Origin: an uncultured Bacteroidia bacterium
GTDB taxonomy: Bacteria > Bacteroidota > Bacteroidia > Bacteroidales > F082
Length of the DNA stretch: 64,000 nt
NCBI GenBank assembly: GCA_902786745.1
Contig: CADADR010000010.1
Span: forward strand, 1-64,000
Reading direction: 5' to 3'
Part shown: one piece after another, positions 8,438 through 16,865 of the stretch
Layout of the letters: every line of letters begins with the position of its first letter
How positions within the stretch are numbered: the first letter of the stretch is position 1
The notes under the pieces: generated by a model
The model's input: only the letters and a program-made list of their open reading frames with translations
Databases searched by the model: none
What the model was told of the DNA's origin: nothing
Translations under genes and position numbers: made by a program

Positions 8438-8569
8438 GACAGTATCTTTTTCAGCGCAAAAATACGGGAAAAAAGTGCCTGATGTGCCCAGTGGGAGCCA
8501 TCGAGGAAGCATAACACAAAGTTCTAACAATCCAACCGCCGCAAGGGTTTTGTGCCTTTGCGGCGGTTT
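8370..8569. repeat. Decayed duplicate of the HcpR/ferredoxin locus with internal deletion
   Basis: This stretch matches 3085-3193 (regulator 5' end and upstream region) joined directly to 3558-3642 (ferredoxin 3' end and terminator). The junction is at about 8485, where 'cctgatgt' runs into 'gcccagtgggagccat'. About 364 bp present in the intact locus (the palindrome, the 40-aa gene and most of the ferredoxin gene) are missing, with a 2-bp TG overlap at the junction. The last ferredoxin codons (PVGAIEEA) and terminator survive. Apart from this remnant, 8241-8595 holds only the response-regulator promoter. Confidence 0.85.
8534..8569. terminator. Terminator hairpin (copy)
   Basis: AACCGCCGCAAGGG pairs with CCTTTGCGGCGGTT. 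It is the duplicate of the ferredoxin terminator and may now end the 37-aa minus-strand gene at 8596-8709. Confidence 0.7.
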
Positions 8570-8595
8570 CGTGTTCTCGGATTACCGAAAAAAGC

Positions 8596-8709
8596 TTATT
8601 TCTCCACCGTCACCATCAGCCAGTGTTTGGCTTCGTCTTTCCGGATGTCGATGCCCTTGAAGCCTTCGGGCTTGCGCGTATTGCTGAAAATCTTACTAAG
8701 TAATCCCAT
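8596..8709 (-). CDS. Hypothetical 37-aa protein
   Basis: A small frame (MGLLSKIFSNTRKPEGFKGI..., ending HWLMVTVEK). A minus-strand promoter-like GGATTTTTGCAG lies ~27 bp upstream of this ATG, which is why I prefer 8709 over the longer frame start at 8796. It is followed by a terminator-like hairpin. No family recognised; the N-terminus is amphipathic. Confidence 0.4.
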   Translation of the reverse strand: MGLLSKIFSNTRKPEGFKGIDIRKDEAKHWLMVTVEK

Positions 8710-8898
8710 AATAATTGCTTCGTTTGATTCAGCTGCAAAAATCCGACGCTTTGCCCTATCGCTACAATCCCAAGAAATTGTGATTTTTACGACCATAAAT
8801 CATCATTGGCTTGGCAAACAGAGCCTTCTAATTTGATATTTTTATACTTTTGCTGTAACAAAATCCGCTCTTCTCCGTATTACTGCAAAAGTAACCTG

Positions 8899-9717
8899 AT
8901 GAAAAACTACAAAACCCCTATCATCCTGTTTGCCGTTTTCGAGATTATCGCCATCTCACTTTGGCTGGCAACAGGCAGTTTGTTCTATTTGCTCAACTTC
9001 AGCTATATCGGCACGGTCATCGGTGTCGGACTGGCCTTGTCAAAAGCAGGATGGAAATATGCCAGAGAATTCATCCAGTTTGGCGTAGGCGCCTATATGC
9101 TGGTCTTCCTCGGACTGATATGCAGGGAAAACATGCAAATCGAAGGTTTTTGGTATTACTTGTTCTCCGGCGTGGTGGGCGCAGGTGTGCTTCATTATCT
9201 CATCGCTAAAATCTTCGGGCCTCTCCTCTTCGGGCGCGGCTGGTGTGGCTATGCCTGTTGGACGGCCATGATCCTTGACCTCCTCCCCTACAAACAACCA
9301 CAAGGTCCGAGAAAGAAGATTGGCTTCATCCGTTACATCGTGTTCGCATTGTCGCTAATCCTCGTCCTCCTGCTGTTCCATTTCGACAAAGCCAACAAGC
9401 ACACCATGTTCATGCTGTTTCTCATCGGCAACTTGGTCTATTATGTGGTGGGCATCCTTCTTGCCGTTGTGTTCAAGGACAATCGCGCCTTCTGCAAATA
9501 CATCTGTCCCGTCACGGTCTTCCTCAAGCCGATGAGCCATTTCTCTTTGCTGCGCATCCATTGCGATGAGAGCAAATGCATCCAGTGTGGCAAATGCCTG
9601 AAAGTGTGCCCGATGGAAGTGGAAGTGAACAACGACTCACGCAAACGCAAAAATGCCACCGAGTGCATCCTGTGCCACAAGTGCACCAAGGAATGCCCTG
9701 TGAAAGCACTGAAATAA
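8899..9717 (+). CDS. Membrane 4Fe-4S protein, NapH/NosR C-terminal type
   Basis: A 272-aa protein with about five transmembrane segments and two C-terminal ferredoxin motifs (CIQCGKCLKVCP and CILCHKCTKECP), plus the membrane motif 'GRGWCGYACWTAMILD' seen in NapH/NosR/CcoG-type electron-transfer proteins. It would move electrons between the quinone pool and a partner protein. The partner is not in the neighbourhood. A promoter (TATACTTTTGCTG, TTTG 8849-8852) lies ~45 bp upstream; the longer frame start at 8806 would precede the promoter and is rejected. Monocistronic. Confidence 0.8.
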   Translation: MKNYKTPIILFAVFEIIAISLWLATGSLFYLLNFSYIGTVIGVGLALSKAGWKYAREFIQFGVGAYMLVFLGLICRENMQIEGFWYYLFSGVVGAGVLHYLIAKIFGPLLFGRGWCGYACWTAMILDLLPYKQPQGPRKKIGFIRYIVFALSLILVLLLFHFDKANKHTMFMLFLIGNLVYYVVGILLAVVFKDNRAFCKYICPVTVFLKPMSHFSLLRIHCDESKCIQCGKCLKVCPMEVEVNNDSRKRKNATECILCHKCTKECPVKALK

Positions 9718-9809
9718 AGATTTGATATTTTTCCTTATTTTTGCAGCCGCTTATCAGAAGGAGTCGCCGAGATAGTCTTGCAGCCCTCGTTTAAGCTTCA
9801 GGATATGAA

Positions 9810-11135
9810 ATGAACAGCCTTCCTTCCAGAACCAAAGCCCTGATTGGCGTCAGTTTCCGTGAGTTTGTCAGATATGCCTTGCCGAGCATCATAGGGATGC
9901 TCATCGTGGGTTTGCAGACCATCATCGACGGGCTTTTCGTGGGTCGTGGCGTGGGTGCGCTGGGTCTTGCCGCCGTCAACATCGCCATGCCGCTCATCAG
10001 CTCGATGCTGAGTGTGTCCATCATGATCATTTCAGGCGGCATCGTCATCACGGGCATCGCCAAAGGGCAGGGTGACGAAGCGCGAGCGAAAGGCTACACT
10101 TCGCTTACTTTTGTCACTTTGTTGGTCACCATTGCGGCACTTTCCGTCTTGGTCGGCCTCTTCCTCAAGCCTTTGTGCTATTTCCTTGGCAGCAACGATG
10201 AGGTATATCCCTTTGTCCGACAATACCTTGGCATCATCGGTTGCGGCTTCATCTTCTACTGCATCCCCAACTTCACGGAGGCCTTCACCCGCCTCAACGG
10301 GAAGCCCAACTGGGTGTTTGTCAGCGGTGTCATCTGTTGCGTGGTGAACATCGTCTTGGACTATTTCTTCGTGCTGCGTTTCGGTTGGGGCGTGGCTGGA
10401 GCCGCTATAGCCACCTGCGTGGCCAACACCACGGCGGCCTTGGTGTTGTTTCGCTTTGTCCGCTTCGGCAAGATGATGGGCGGGCGTAATGAAATCAAGA
10501 AAGTGTTTTTCAACGGTTCTTCCGAGATGCTGACCTCGGTTTCGGCAGCCGTAACGACCTACATCTTCAACCTTGTGCTGATGCGTGAGATTGGCACCAA
10601 GGGTGTGGCGGCCTTCACCATCGTTTGCTACCTCAACTTCATCGTCAACATGTCGATTTTCGGATTGTCGCAGGCCATGTATCCCTTGATGTCGTATAGC
10701 GTCGGAGCCCAAAACCACAGAAGGGTCAAGTCGTTGTTGGCCAATGCCTTGCTTCTTGGCGGAGGCATCGGTATCGGGGTGTATCTGCTCGTGTTGATTT
10801 TCAAGCACGGCATCGCGAGTGCCTTCAGCAACGGCGACCTGGAGTTGCAGACGCTGACCATGGTGGCGACCACATACGTCACGCTACATTATCTAGTGTC
10901 GTTCGTCAACATTGTGGCTTGCAGCTTCCACACCGCCATTGAGCGGCCCTTGGAGTCGGTGGTCATTGCCCTCTGCCGAAGCATCGTCTTCGTGCTGATT
11001 CCCATGTTTTTGCTCACCCCTGTCATCGGTCAAAAAGGCATCTGGCTCAGCATGCCTATTGCCGAGGTAATGACGTTATTGGTTAGCATTCCGCTGGTGT
11101 TGGTGTCATTGAAACGCCTTACGCGAAACTCCTGA
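9810..11135 (+). CDS. MATE-family efflux transporter
   Basis: A 441-aa inner-membrane MATE antiporter, which exports drugs or metabolites using Na+ or H+. About 12 hydrophobic segments lie in two similar halves ('PSIIGMLIVGLQTIIDGLFVG' is the typical N-terminal helix with the conserved D). The promoter-like TTATTTTTGCAG is ~60 bp upstream. Its 3' end overlaps the convergent Na/Pi symporter gene by 17 nt. Substrate unknown. Confidence 0.9.
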   Translation: MNSLPSRTKALIGVSFREFVRYALPSIIGMLIVGLQTIIDGLFVGRGVGALGLAAVNIAMPLISSMLSVSIMIISGGIVITGIAKGQGDEARAKGYTSLTFVTLLVTIAALSVLVGLFLKPLCYFLGSNDEVYPFVRQYLGIIGCGFIFYCIPNFTEAFTRLNGKPNWVFVSGVICCVVNIVLDYFFVLRFGWGVAGAAIATCVANTTAALVLFRFVRFGKMMGGRNEIKKVFFNGSSEMLTSVSAAVTTYIFNLVLMREIGTKGVAAFTIVCYLNFIVNMSIFGLSQAMYPLMSYSVGAQNHRRVKSLLANALLLGGGIGIGVYLLVLIFKHGIASAFSNGDLELQTLTMVATTYVTLHYLVSFVNIVACSFHTAIERPLESVVIALCRSIVFVLIPMFLLTPVIGQKGIWLSMPIAEVMTLLVSIPLVLVSLKRLTRNS

Positions 11136-12795
11136 TGCTCTTCCCCACATTGATGAAATGGTCGGCCACACGCTCGGCGTTTTGCGCCAGTGAGATGTAT
11201 TCCGCCCCAACTTGAGGTGTGCATTGTCCCGCCACAAGCCGCTGGATGTGTTGCGATTCCATGGTTTCCGTGAAACTATCAATCTGTTCCTCAATCTGAT
11301 AGGCATATTCAAGCGCTGTGAAGTCAAGATCATGGTAGGCTTTCATGACTTCGTGGTAGAGTGCCGTAATCATCCGCGCCATCTCCTTGATTTCCTGCAC
11401 GGCAGGCGCAGAGAACGTTTCATTTTGGGTTTGCAGGCTTTCCGCATATTCCACGATGTTTTCGGCATAGTCGCCGATGCGCTCCAGATCGCTCACACTT
11501 TTCACGCTGCAACTCAGGAACTTGCCATCCATTTGGTTGAGTGGTTTTGCGGAGAGCGCCGCCACATATCGGGTCAACTCGCTATTCAGGAAGTTGAGTT
11601 CGTTTTCTGTCTTCTTGAACTTTTCCAAATCACTGAAATCCAATGTGGTGACGATATGTATGGCACGACAGAAGTTGTCGTGGGCCAATGCACCCATGTT
11701 TTCGACTTCGGCCTTCAACTGCCTGACAGCCAAGGCGGGTGTCACCAACATGGAGTCATCAAGGAAATGCAGGTGAAACTTGTCGTCGCGAAGTTCGTAG
11801 ACATCGTCGGGAATGATGCGGCAAACCAAACGAACCAAACCATTGGTCAACGGCAGTGCAACCAAGGTGGTGCAGACATTGAAAACGGTATGGAACATGG
11901 CTAACTGCACCTGTGGGGCGTGTGGGAACATAGCCTCAAACATCTTCCCGAAGCCCCAATCCCCTTGGGCGAAAAGATGAAGAAGCAAGGCGATAAGCAA
12001 AAACAGCACCACACCCATTACATTGAAAAACAAATGAATAAGGGCAGTTCGTTTGGCGTTTTGGCCACTCGTCATGCCCGCCAGAATCGCCACCACGCAG
12101 GAGCCGATGTTGGAACCCATCGTGAGGAAGATACCTTGGTCGAGCGAGAGCAAACCCGCCACCACCATGGTGATGGCGATGGACGTCAGCACCGATGACG
12201 ACTGGATGATGGCCGTCAGCAATGCACCGATGAAAATAATCAGCAAGGGGTTACTGATGGTAGCCAAAAACTGCTTCACCGAATCCAAGGCGGCGAATTC
12301 ATCCATGGCGCCCGACATGATGCCGAGACCGACAAACAGCAAGCCGAAACCTGCCAGGATGCTGCCAGTTTGTTTCCACTTCTCGCGCTTTGAGAACATC
12401 ATCACGAAGGCCCCGATGCCGGCCAAGGCCGAGAAAAGCACCGTTGTGGAGATGCCGTGGCCGCCAAACATGCCCAAGGCCACCAGTTGCGCAGTGACCG
12501 TGGTACCGATGTTGGCGCCATAGATGACCGTGGCGGCCTGCGCGAGCGACATGATGCCCACGTTCACGAAGCCGATGACCATCACCGTCACCGCGCCCGA
12601 GCTTTGGATGGCTGCTGTGCCCACCGTGCCGATACCTACTCCGAGCCACTTGCTATTCCCCATCTTGGCAAACAGCCGTTTCAAGCCCGCGCTGCTTGCA
12701 CTTTCAAGACTGGTACTCAACATCTTGCAGGCTACTAAAAACACCCCGATGCCTGCGATTAGGGTTAGAATTGCGATAACAATAAGCATAAGCAT
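11119..12795 (-). CDS. Na+/phosphate symporter (NptA type) with PhoU-like tail
   Basis: A 558-aa Na/Pi cotransporter (PF02690) importing phosphate with Na+. The two family repeats are visible as 'GTAAIQSSGAVTVMVIGFVNVG' and 'TAIIQSSSVLTSIAITMVVAG' (QSS motifs). The C-terminal ~200 residues are a PhoU-like helical domain with repeated D/E pairs ('SVSDLERIGDYAENIVEYAE'). This is the second phosphate uptake system in the window besides PiT. Alternative start at 12789. No Pho box was seen upstream. Confidence 0.9.
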   Translation of the reverse strand: MLMLIVIAILTLIAGIGVFLVACKMLSTSLESASSAGLKRLFAKMGNSKWLGVGIGTVGTAAIQSSGAVTVMVIGFVNVGIMSLAQAATVIYGANIGTTVTAQLVALGMFGGHGISTTVLFSALAGIGAFVMMFSKREKWKQTGSILAGFGLLFVGLGIMSGAMDEFAALDSVKQFLATISNPLLIIFIGALLTAIIQSSSVLTSIAITMVVAGLLSLDQGIFLTMGSNIGSCVVAILAGMTSGQNAKRTALIHLFFNVMGVVLFLLIALLLHLFAQGDWGFGKMFEAMFPHAPQVQLAMFHTVFNVCTTLVALPLTNGLVRLVCRIIPDDVYELRDDKFHLHFLDDSMLVTPALAVRQLKAEVENMGALAHDNFCRAIHIVTTLDFSDLEKFKKTENELNFLNSELTRYVAALSAKPLNQMDGKFLSCSVKSVSDLERIGDYAENIVEYAESLQTQNETFSAPAVQEIKEMARMITALYHEVMKAYHDLDFTALEYAYQIEEQIDSFTETMESQHIQRLVAGQCTPQVGAEYISLAQNAERVADHFINVGKSIRSFA

Positions 12796-12803
12796 AAAGT
12801 TGT

Positions 12804-12837
12804 GAAAGCGGCCAACGATGACGCATTGACCGCTTTC
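12804..12837 (-). terminator. Hairpin between PepSY-like gene and Na/Pi symporter
   Basis: GAAAGCGG at 12804-12811 pairs with CCGCTTTC at 12830-12837. It lies just downstream of the lipoprotein gene stop on the minus strand and 9 bp upstream of the symporter start. It could terminate the lipoprotein mRNA or act as an attenuator. Confidence 0.5.
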
Positions 12838-12861
12838 GTTATAAAGAAAAAGATTGACTTC

Positions 12862-14097
12862 TTATTTGTGGTCGATATGGGTTACGTTGAAATCGCTGTC
12901 AAATTCAATTTCAACTCCATTGCTTAACTCGATTTCCCAACCGTTTGCTTTCTTTTCGATTTTGTCAATATGCTGGTTGGGGTAATTCGTGGCAACGTAG
13001 GCAGTAATCTGTTCGGGAACGAGTTCGGCAGGAACCATGCCATAAACACTCGATTCATCGCAGTCGATGCTCTTCCATTCGAAGGCGAGGTTGAAGGTGA
13101 TTTCAGTGCCGTCGGCCAGTTTCACCTCATATTCATGCTCATCCATCTCAACCTTAAGGATGCCAACTTGAGGGAAATAGGTCTCCACAAAAGTGTTGAT
13201 TTCTGCATAATCAGAAGGAGTTCCGCCGCCGTTTCCGCCGCCGTTTCCGATAACATTGAAGTTGGTGTCGAACTTGATTTCCTGACCATTCTTGAGTTCA
13301 ATCTCCCAACCATAATGTTCTCTCTCGATTTGTTCGATCTGTTGGTTTGGGAAGTTCGTGCTTACATAAGCAGTAATCTGATCGGGAACGAGTCCTGTGG
13401 GTACAGCACTATAAATGGAGGACTCTTCACAGTCGATGTGTGTCCATTCGAAGTTGAGATTGAAAGAAATCTCGGTACCATCTGCAAGTTTTACTTCGTA
13501 TTCATCGTCTTCCGCTTTGATGCTAAAGATTTCTGTTTGAGAGAAATAGGTGCTTACAAAAGTGTTGATATCAGGGTATTCAGTACTGCTTCCTCCCCCA
13601 TTTCCGCCATTGTTGACGACATTGAAGTTGGCATCAAATTTAAGTTCAACATCATTGCTGAGTTCAATCTCCCAGCCATTGTTTTCCCTTTCGATTTCAT
13701 CAATGTGTTGATTGGGATAGTTGGCGCTAACATAGGCTGCAATCTGTTCGGGGACAAGCGTCGCAGGCACAGCATCATAGATGGATGAATGTTCGCAGTT
13801 AACCTCAACCCATTCAAACGCTTGGGTAAAATACACCTTGGTGTTGTCGCTTAGAATCACTCGGTAATAGTGTTCGGTCTGGTTACAGCTGAGGATGCTT
13901 GCTTCGGGGAAATGTGTATTGACAAACGTGACAATGTCAGTGGCAATGTCAGTGGCATTGACGGGAGCACCGTTCCCTTCGGCCTCCCATTGGTTGTTGT
14001 TACTGTTGGTGCTGCCTCCTGTGGGCGTTTCTTTTGTGCATGATGACACTGCGAAAGCCAGTGCGATGAATGCTGCAAACAATGCTAATTTCTTCAT
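12862..14097 (-). CDS. Lipoprotein with three PepSY-like repeats
   Basis: A 411-aa exported lipoprotein. The signal peptide ends in lipobox VSSC (Cys20), then a Ser/Asn/Gly linker. Three homologous ~110-residue domains follow, at about residues 50-165, 175-285 and 297-410, joined by Gly/Asn-rich linkers (GGNGGG). Each repeats the pattern 'F.W..(V/I)(N/D)C(E/D).SS(I/V)Y..VP..LVP.QI.AYV..N(F/Y)PNQ.I..IE....GWE(I)EL.N..E.(K/E)FD..FNV', characteristic of Bacteroidetes PepSY-like (BLIP-like, PF11396) proteins. Function is unknown; binding of a periplasmic ligand or peptidase is a guess. Confidence 0.8.
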   Translation of the reverse strand: MKKLALFAAFIALAFAVSSCTKETPTGGSTNSNNNQWEAEGNGAPVNATDIATDIVTFVNTHFPEASILSCNQTEHYYRVILSDNTKVYFTQAFEWVEVNCEHSSIYDAVPATLVPEQIAAYVSANYPNQHIDEIERENNGWEIELSNDVELKFDANFNVVNNGGNGGGSSTEYPDINTFVSTYFSQTEIFSIKAEDDEYEVKLADGTEISFNLNFEWTHIDCEESSIYSAVPTGLVPDQITAYVSTNFPNQQIEQIEREHYGWEIELKNGQEIKFDTNFNVIGNGGGNGGGTPSDYAEINTFVETYFPQVGILKVEMDEHEYEVKLADGTEITFNLAFEWKSIDCDESSVYGMVPAELVPEQITAYVATNYPNQHIDKIEKKANGWEIELSNGVEIEFDSDFNVTHIDHK

Positions 14098-14109
14098 TTT
14101 AGTTAGATT

Positions 14110-14532
14110 TTAGTTGATAATAAATGAATTATGGGATAAAAAAAGATGGTCCGAACCGAAGTCCGCACCATCTTTTATGTTTTTCGTGATGATATAGTTA
14201 TGGCTGTCAGCCAGACTTTTCCTTGGGGCATAACGCCTTACCTGTCCGAGTCGCAAAGCCGCCGAGCATAGATTTTCATTTTGCTCCTCTCCTATTGTCG
14301 TAACTGGGAAGAGGTCACATCGGCATTGCAAACCATCCGATGAACCATTGAGCACGAAATCCGAATCTTCGTCGTCGTCAAACTCATCACCGTCAAACGA
14401 CATATTAGACAGGATTTCAGTTTGTTCCATGACATACAAATCCTCTTGGGCCGTGCTGGTTAGGTCAAGAAGGAACAGACCCATCAGGATGAGGGCGACG
14501 ACAGAAACATATTTTCGGAAAAAGTCAATCAT
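14110..14532 (-). CDS. Hypothetical exported acidic protein, 3' end uncertain
   Basis: Up to 140 aa. It has an N-terminal hydrophobic signal (residues ~8-24, ending STAQ), then a very acidic stretch (DGDEFDDDEDSDF). No family recognised. The last ~25 codons run through a terminator-like hairpin (14141-14176), which is unusual for a real coding end. Either the protein truly extends into it or an upstream frameshift has removed the native stop. The next gene downstream on this strand is the PepSY-like lipoprotein. Confidence 0.5.
   Translation of the reverse strand: MIDFFRKYVSVVALILMGLFLLDLTSTAQEDLYVMEQTEILSNMSFDGDEFDDDEDSDFVLNGSSDGLQCRCDLFPVTTIGEEQNENLCSAALRLGQVRRYAPRKSLADSHNYIITKNIKDGADFGSDHLFLSHNSFIIN
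14141..14176 (-). terminator. Intrinsic terminator inside the 3' end of the acidic ORF
   Basis: On the minus strand AAAAGATGGT pairs with ACCATCTTTT across a 16-nt loop and is followed by a T run. It separates the acidic protein from the lipoprotein gene. Confidence 0.7.
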
Positions 14533-14611
14533 GGCAATGCCAATGTTCTATTGAATAACTGAATAGTTCTGTAAATATTGTCGGGTTAGGTAAAAAAAAA
14601 CATGTTGATGG

Positions 14612-15496
14612 TCAATCTCCCCTCCTGAATTTCTGGGGGCTCATACCCACGGCCCGACGGAAGAAAGTGCCGAAATGGCTTTGGTTTTGAAAACCGAGTC
14701 GGTCGGAGATCTGCTGGACGGAGAGCGTGGAGGTCAACAGCAGCGACTTGGCCTTTAAGACTAAACAATCCGTGAGATTGTCGCCCGCTGTTCGCCCCGT
14801 CACTTGTTTCACCACATTGGAGATATAGACCGGCGTAAGGTGAAGCATATCGGCGTACCATTTGATGTTGTGGTGCTCGTGACAATGCTTATCGACCAGC
14901 GAGAGGAACTGTCCTACCAATTCCTCGGAGCGCGAAAACGGTTTCTGAGATGAGAGGCTGTTAGCATGAAATTCAGAAAGGAAAGATGAGAGGGAATGGA
15001 TAAGATATACCAAGGTCGTCCGCCTTTCTAGCGATTCATTCTGCATCAGAGCTTCCAAGAGGTCAAGATAGTGCATAATGGTCTGCATGCTTGTTTCGTC
15101 AAGTTGTGAGGCAGGACGGACGTAAGCGTAGTGTACGTTGTCGTAATGTAGTGAGAGCGACAGCTCCTCGGCGATAACCGGAGAAAGTGAGAGAAGACGA
15201 ACCTTTAGGTCGGAGCTACTGCTGTTATAATGCAGCACATGGTCGTTAAAGATGTAAACGGCAGCAGGTGCTTTCATCTCGAAATCGACCATATTAATCT
15301 TTCCGCTGAGCGTGCCTTGCGTGACAAACAGGACGACATAATGACTAGTGTGGAAGTATTGTGGTATGCCCACCTCGGTGTGATTCTCGATTTCAGCCAC
15401 CATTATCTCGTTGTTTTTCCATGCTGTACGCCTTATGATACTCGACGAATCGCTCAAAACAGGCAAACCATCATTTCTATTCTTTTCAGTAAACAT
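14612..15496 (-). CDS. AraC-family transcriptional regulator
   Basis: A 294-aa AraC/XylS regulator. The N-terminal cupin-type ligand domain covers ~20-150 ('HYVVLFVTQGTLSGKINMVDFEMKAPAAVYIF'). The C-terminal double HTH covers ~190-290 ('WYADMLHLTPVYISNVVKQVTGRTAGDNL' and 'VQQISDRLGFQNQSHFGTFFRRAVGMSPQKFR'). It is divergent from the glycosyltransferase gene across 199 bp. It may act on that gene or on the acidic protein downstream; the target is not shown by the sequence. Confidence 0.9.
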   Translation of the reverse strand: MFTEKNRNDGLPVLSDSSSIIRRTAWKNNEIMVAEIENHTEVGIPQYFHTSHYVVLFVTQGTLSGKINMVDFEMKAPAAVYIFNDHVLHYNSSSSDLKVRLLSLSPVIAEELSLSLHYDNVHYAYVRPASQLDETSMQTIMHYLDLLEALMQNESLERRTTLVYLIHSLSSFLSEFHANSLSSQKPFSRSEELVGQFLSLVDKHCHEHHNIKWYADMLHLTPVYISNVVKQVTGRTAGDNLTDCLVLKAKSLLLTSTLSVQQISDRLGFQNQSHFGTFFRRAVGMSPQKFRRGD

Positions 15497-15695
15497 ACGC
15501 CTAATCTATTGGTATTTAATTTTAGAACAATACTTGATGGAATTTAAATGATTGATTTTTTAAATAATGCTGCAAAAATAAACAATAGTTTAATTCGGTA
15601 ATATATAAAACAGAACATAATATATCGTTTTAAGGACATTATTATCCTACAAAAGGGTTTTACCTTTGCGGTCTTATATTTTTACACCATTTCTT

Positions 15696-16853
15696 ATGAG
15701 AATCCTCTTTGTGATAGACACTTACGACACCAACAATAATGGCACCAGTATCTCGGCACAGCGTTTTGCAGCAGAGTTGCGCCAGCGCGGCCACGAGGTG
15801 AAAATCCTGACTTCGGGCGAGCCGGGCGACGACCGTTTTGCCCTGCCCACATACAATATGCCCATTTTCCAACCGTTGATGGACAAGCACAACTTCAACT
15901 TCGCCGCCAACGAGAAAAAGACCATCCATGAGGCGGTTGAATGGGCCGACATCATCCATTGTTTTCTGCCATTCGCCATTGAGATAGAAGCCAAACACTA
16001 TGCCGACAAGATAGGAAAGCCTTCGACCGCGGCGTTTCACATCCAACCACAAAATCTATGGTCGTCGGTGGGACTGGGCAAGGTGGATTGGATCCAAAAT
16101 GGCACATACATCAGTTTCAGGGATTTTTTCTACAACAAGTTCAGGCATATCCACGCGCCTTCGCAGTTTATGGCCGACGAAATCAAACAACGCGGCTACA
16201 CGGCCAAAATCCATGTCATCTCCAACGGCATCCAGGATGCATTCCTCCACGCGGGACACCGCAACCTTGACGAAGGACGGCCTGCCAAGTCACCCGAGTT
16301 TGAAGGCAAAATACTGATCATGATGGTGGGACGACTTTCGGCCGAGAAACGACAAGATGTGCTTATCAATGCCGTGCCCTACTCAAAATATGCCGACAAG
16401 ATCCAGCTCGTCTTTGCAGGTCAAGGACCAAAGTATGACGAATACGTGGCACTGGGCCAGACGTTGCCCCATCCGCCCCAATTTGTATACAAGAACCAAG
16501 ACGAGTTGATTGCCCTGCTGTCGCAAGCCGACCTTTATGTGCACGCGAGCGATATGGAAAGCGAGGCCATCTCGTGCATCGAAGCCTTTGCCACAGGCTT
16601 GGTGCCCGTCATTGCCAATTCCGAAGTCAGTGCCACACCGCAGTTCGCTCTTGACGGTCGCAGCCTCTTCAGGGCAGGAAGTCCCAAGGACCTCGCCCGC
16701 GCCATCGACTACTGGCTTGACCATCCAAAGGAACGCGAGTATATGGAGAGACTCTATGCCAAAGCTGCCAAAAAATACAGCCTTTCCAACTCCGTGCGCA
16801 TGTTCGAGGAAATGTTGAACGAGGAGATGGAAGACTGCGCGAAACAGCCATAA
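15696..16853 (+). CDS. Glycosyltransferase family 4
   Basis: A 385-aa GT-B glycosyltransferase. The N-terminal Rossmann domain starts MRILFVIDTYDTNNNGTSIS (acceptor side). The C-terminal donor domain (PF00534) has 'MVGRLSAEKRQDVLINAV' and the nucleotide-sugar ribose-binding E-x7-E region 'ASDMESEAISCIEAFATGLVPV'. The promoter TTACCTTTGCGG at 15660-15671 supports the ATG at 15696 over the frame start at 15666. It likely acts in the cytosol on a lipid or surface glycan. The frameshifted PCMD-like gene follows after 12 bp, probably on the same mRNA. Confidence 0.88.
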   Translation: MRILFVIDTYDTNNNGTSISAQRFAAELRQRGHEVKILTSGEPGDDRFALPTYNMPIFQPLMDKHNFNFAANEKKTIHEAVEWADIIHCFLPFAIEIEAKHYADKIGKPSTAAFHIQPQNLWSSVGLGKVDWIQNGTYISFRDFFYNKFRHIHAPSQFMADEIKQRGYTAKIHVISNGIQDAFLHAGHRNLDEGRPAKSPEFEGKILIMMVGRLSAEKRQDVLINAVPYSKYADKIQLVFAGQGPKYDEYVALGQTLPHPPQFVYKNQDELIALLSQADLYVHASDMESEAISCIEAFATGLVPVIANSEVSATPQFALDGRSLFRAGSPKDLARAIDYWLDHPKEREYMERLYAKAAKKYSLSNSVRMFEEMLNEEMEDCAKQP

Positions 16854-16865
16854 ATCCATAAATCT

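Noticed and set aside
15509..15535. Third copy of the AraC-linked operator upstream of the 14612-15496 regulator
   Set aside because: It shares TTGGTATTTAATT only; the GCCAATTT half and the spacing do not match.
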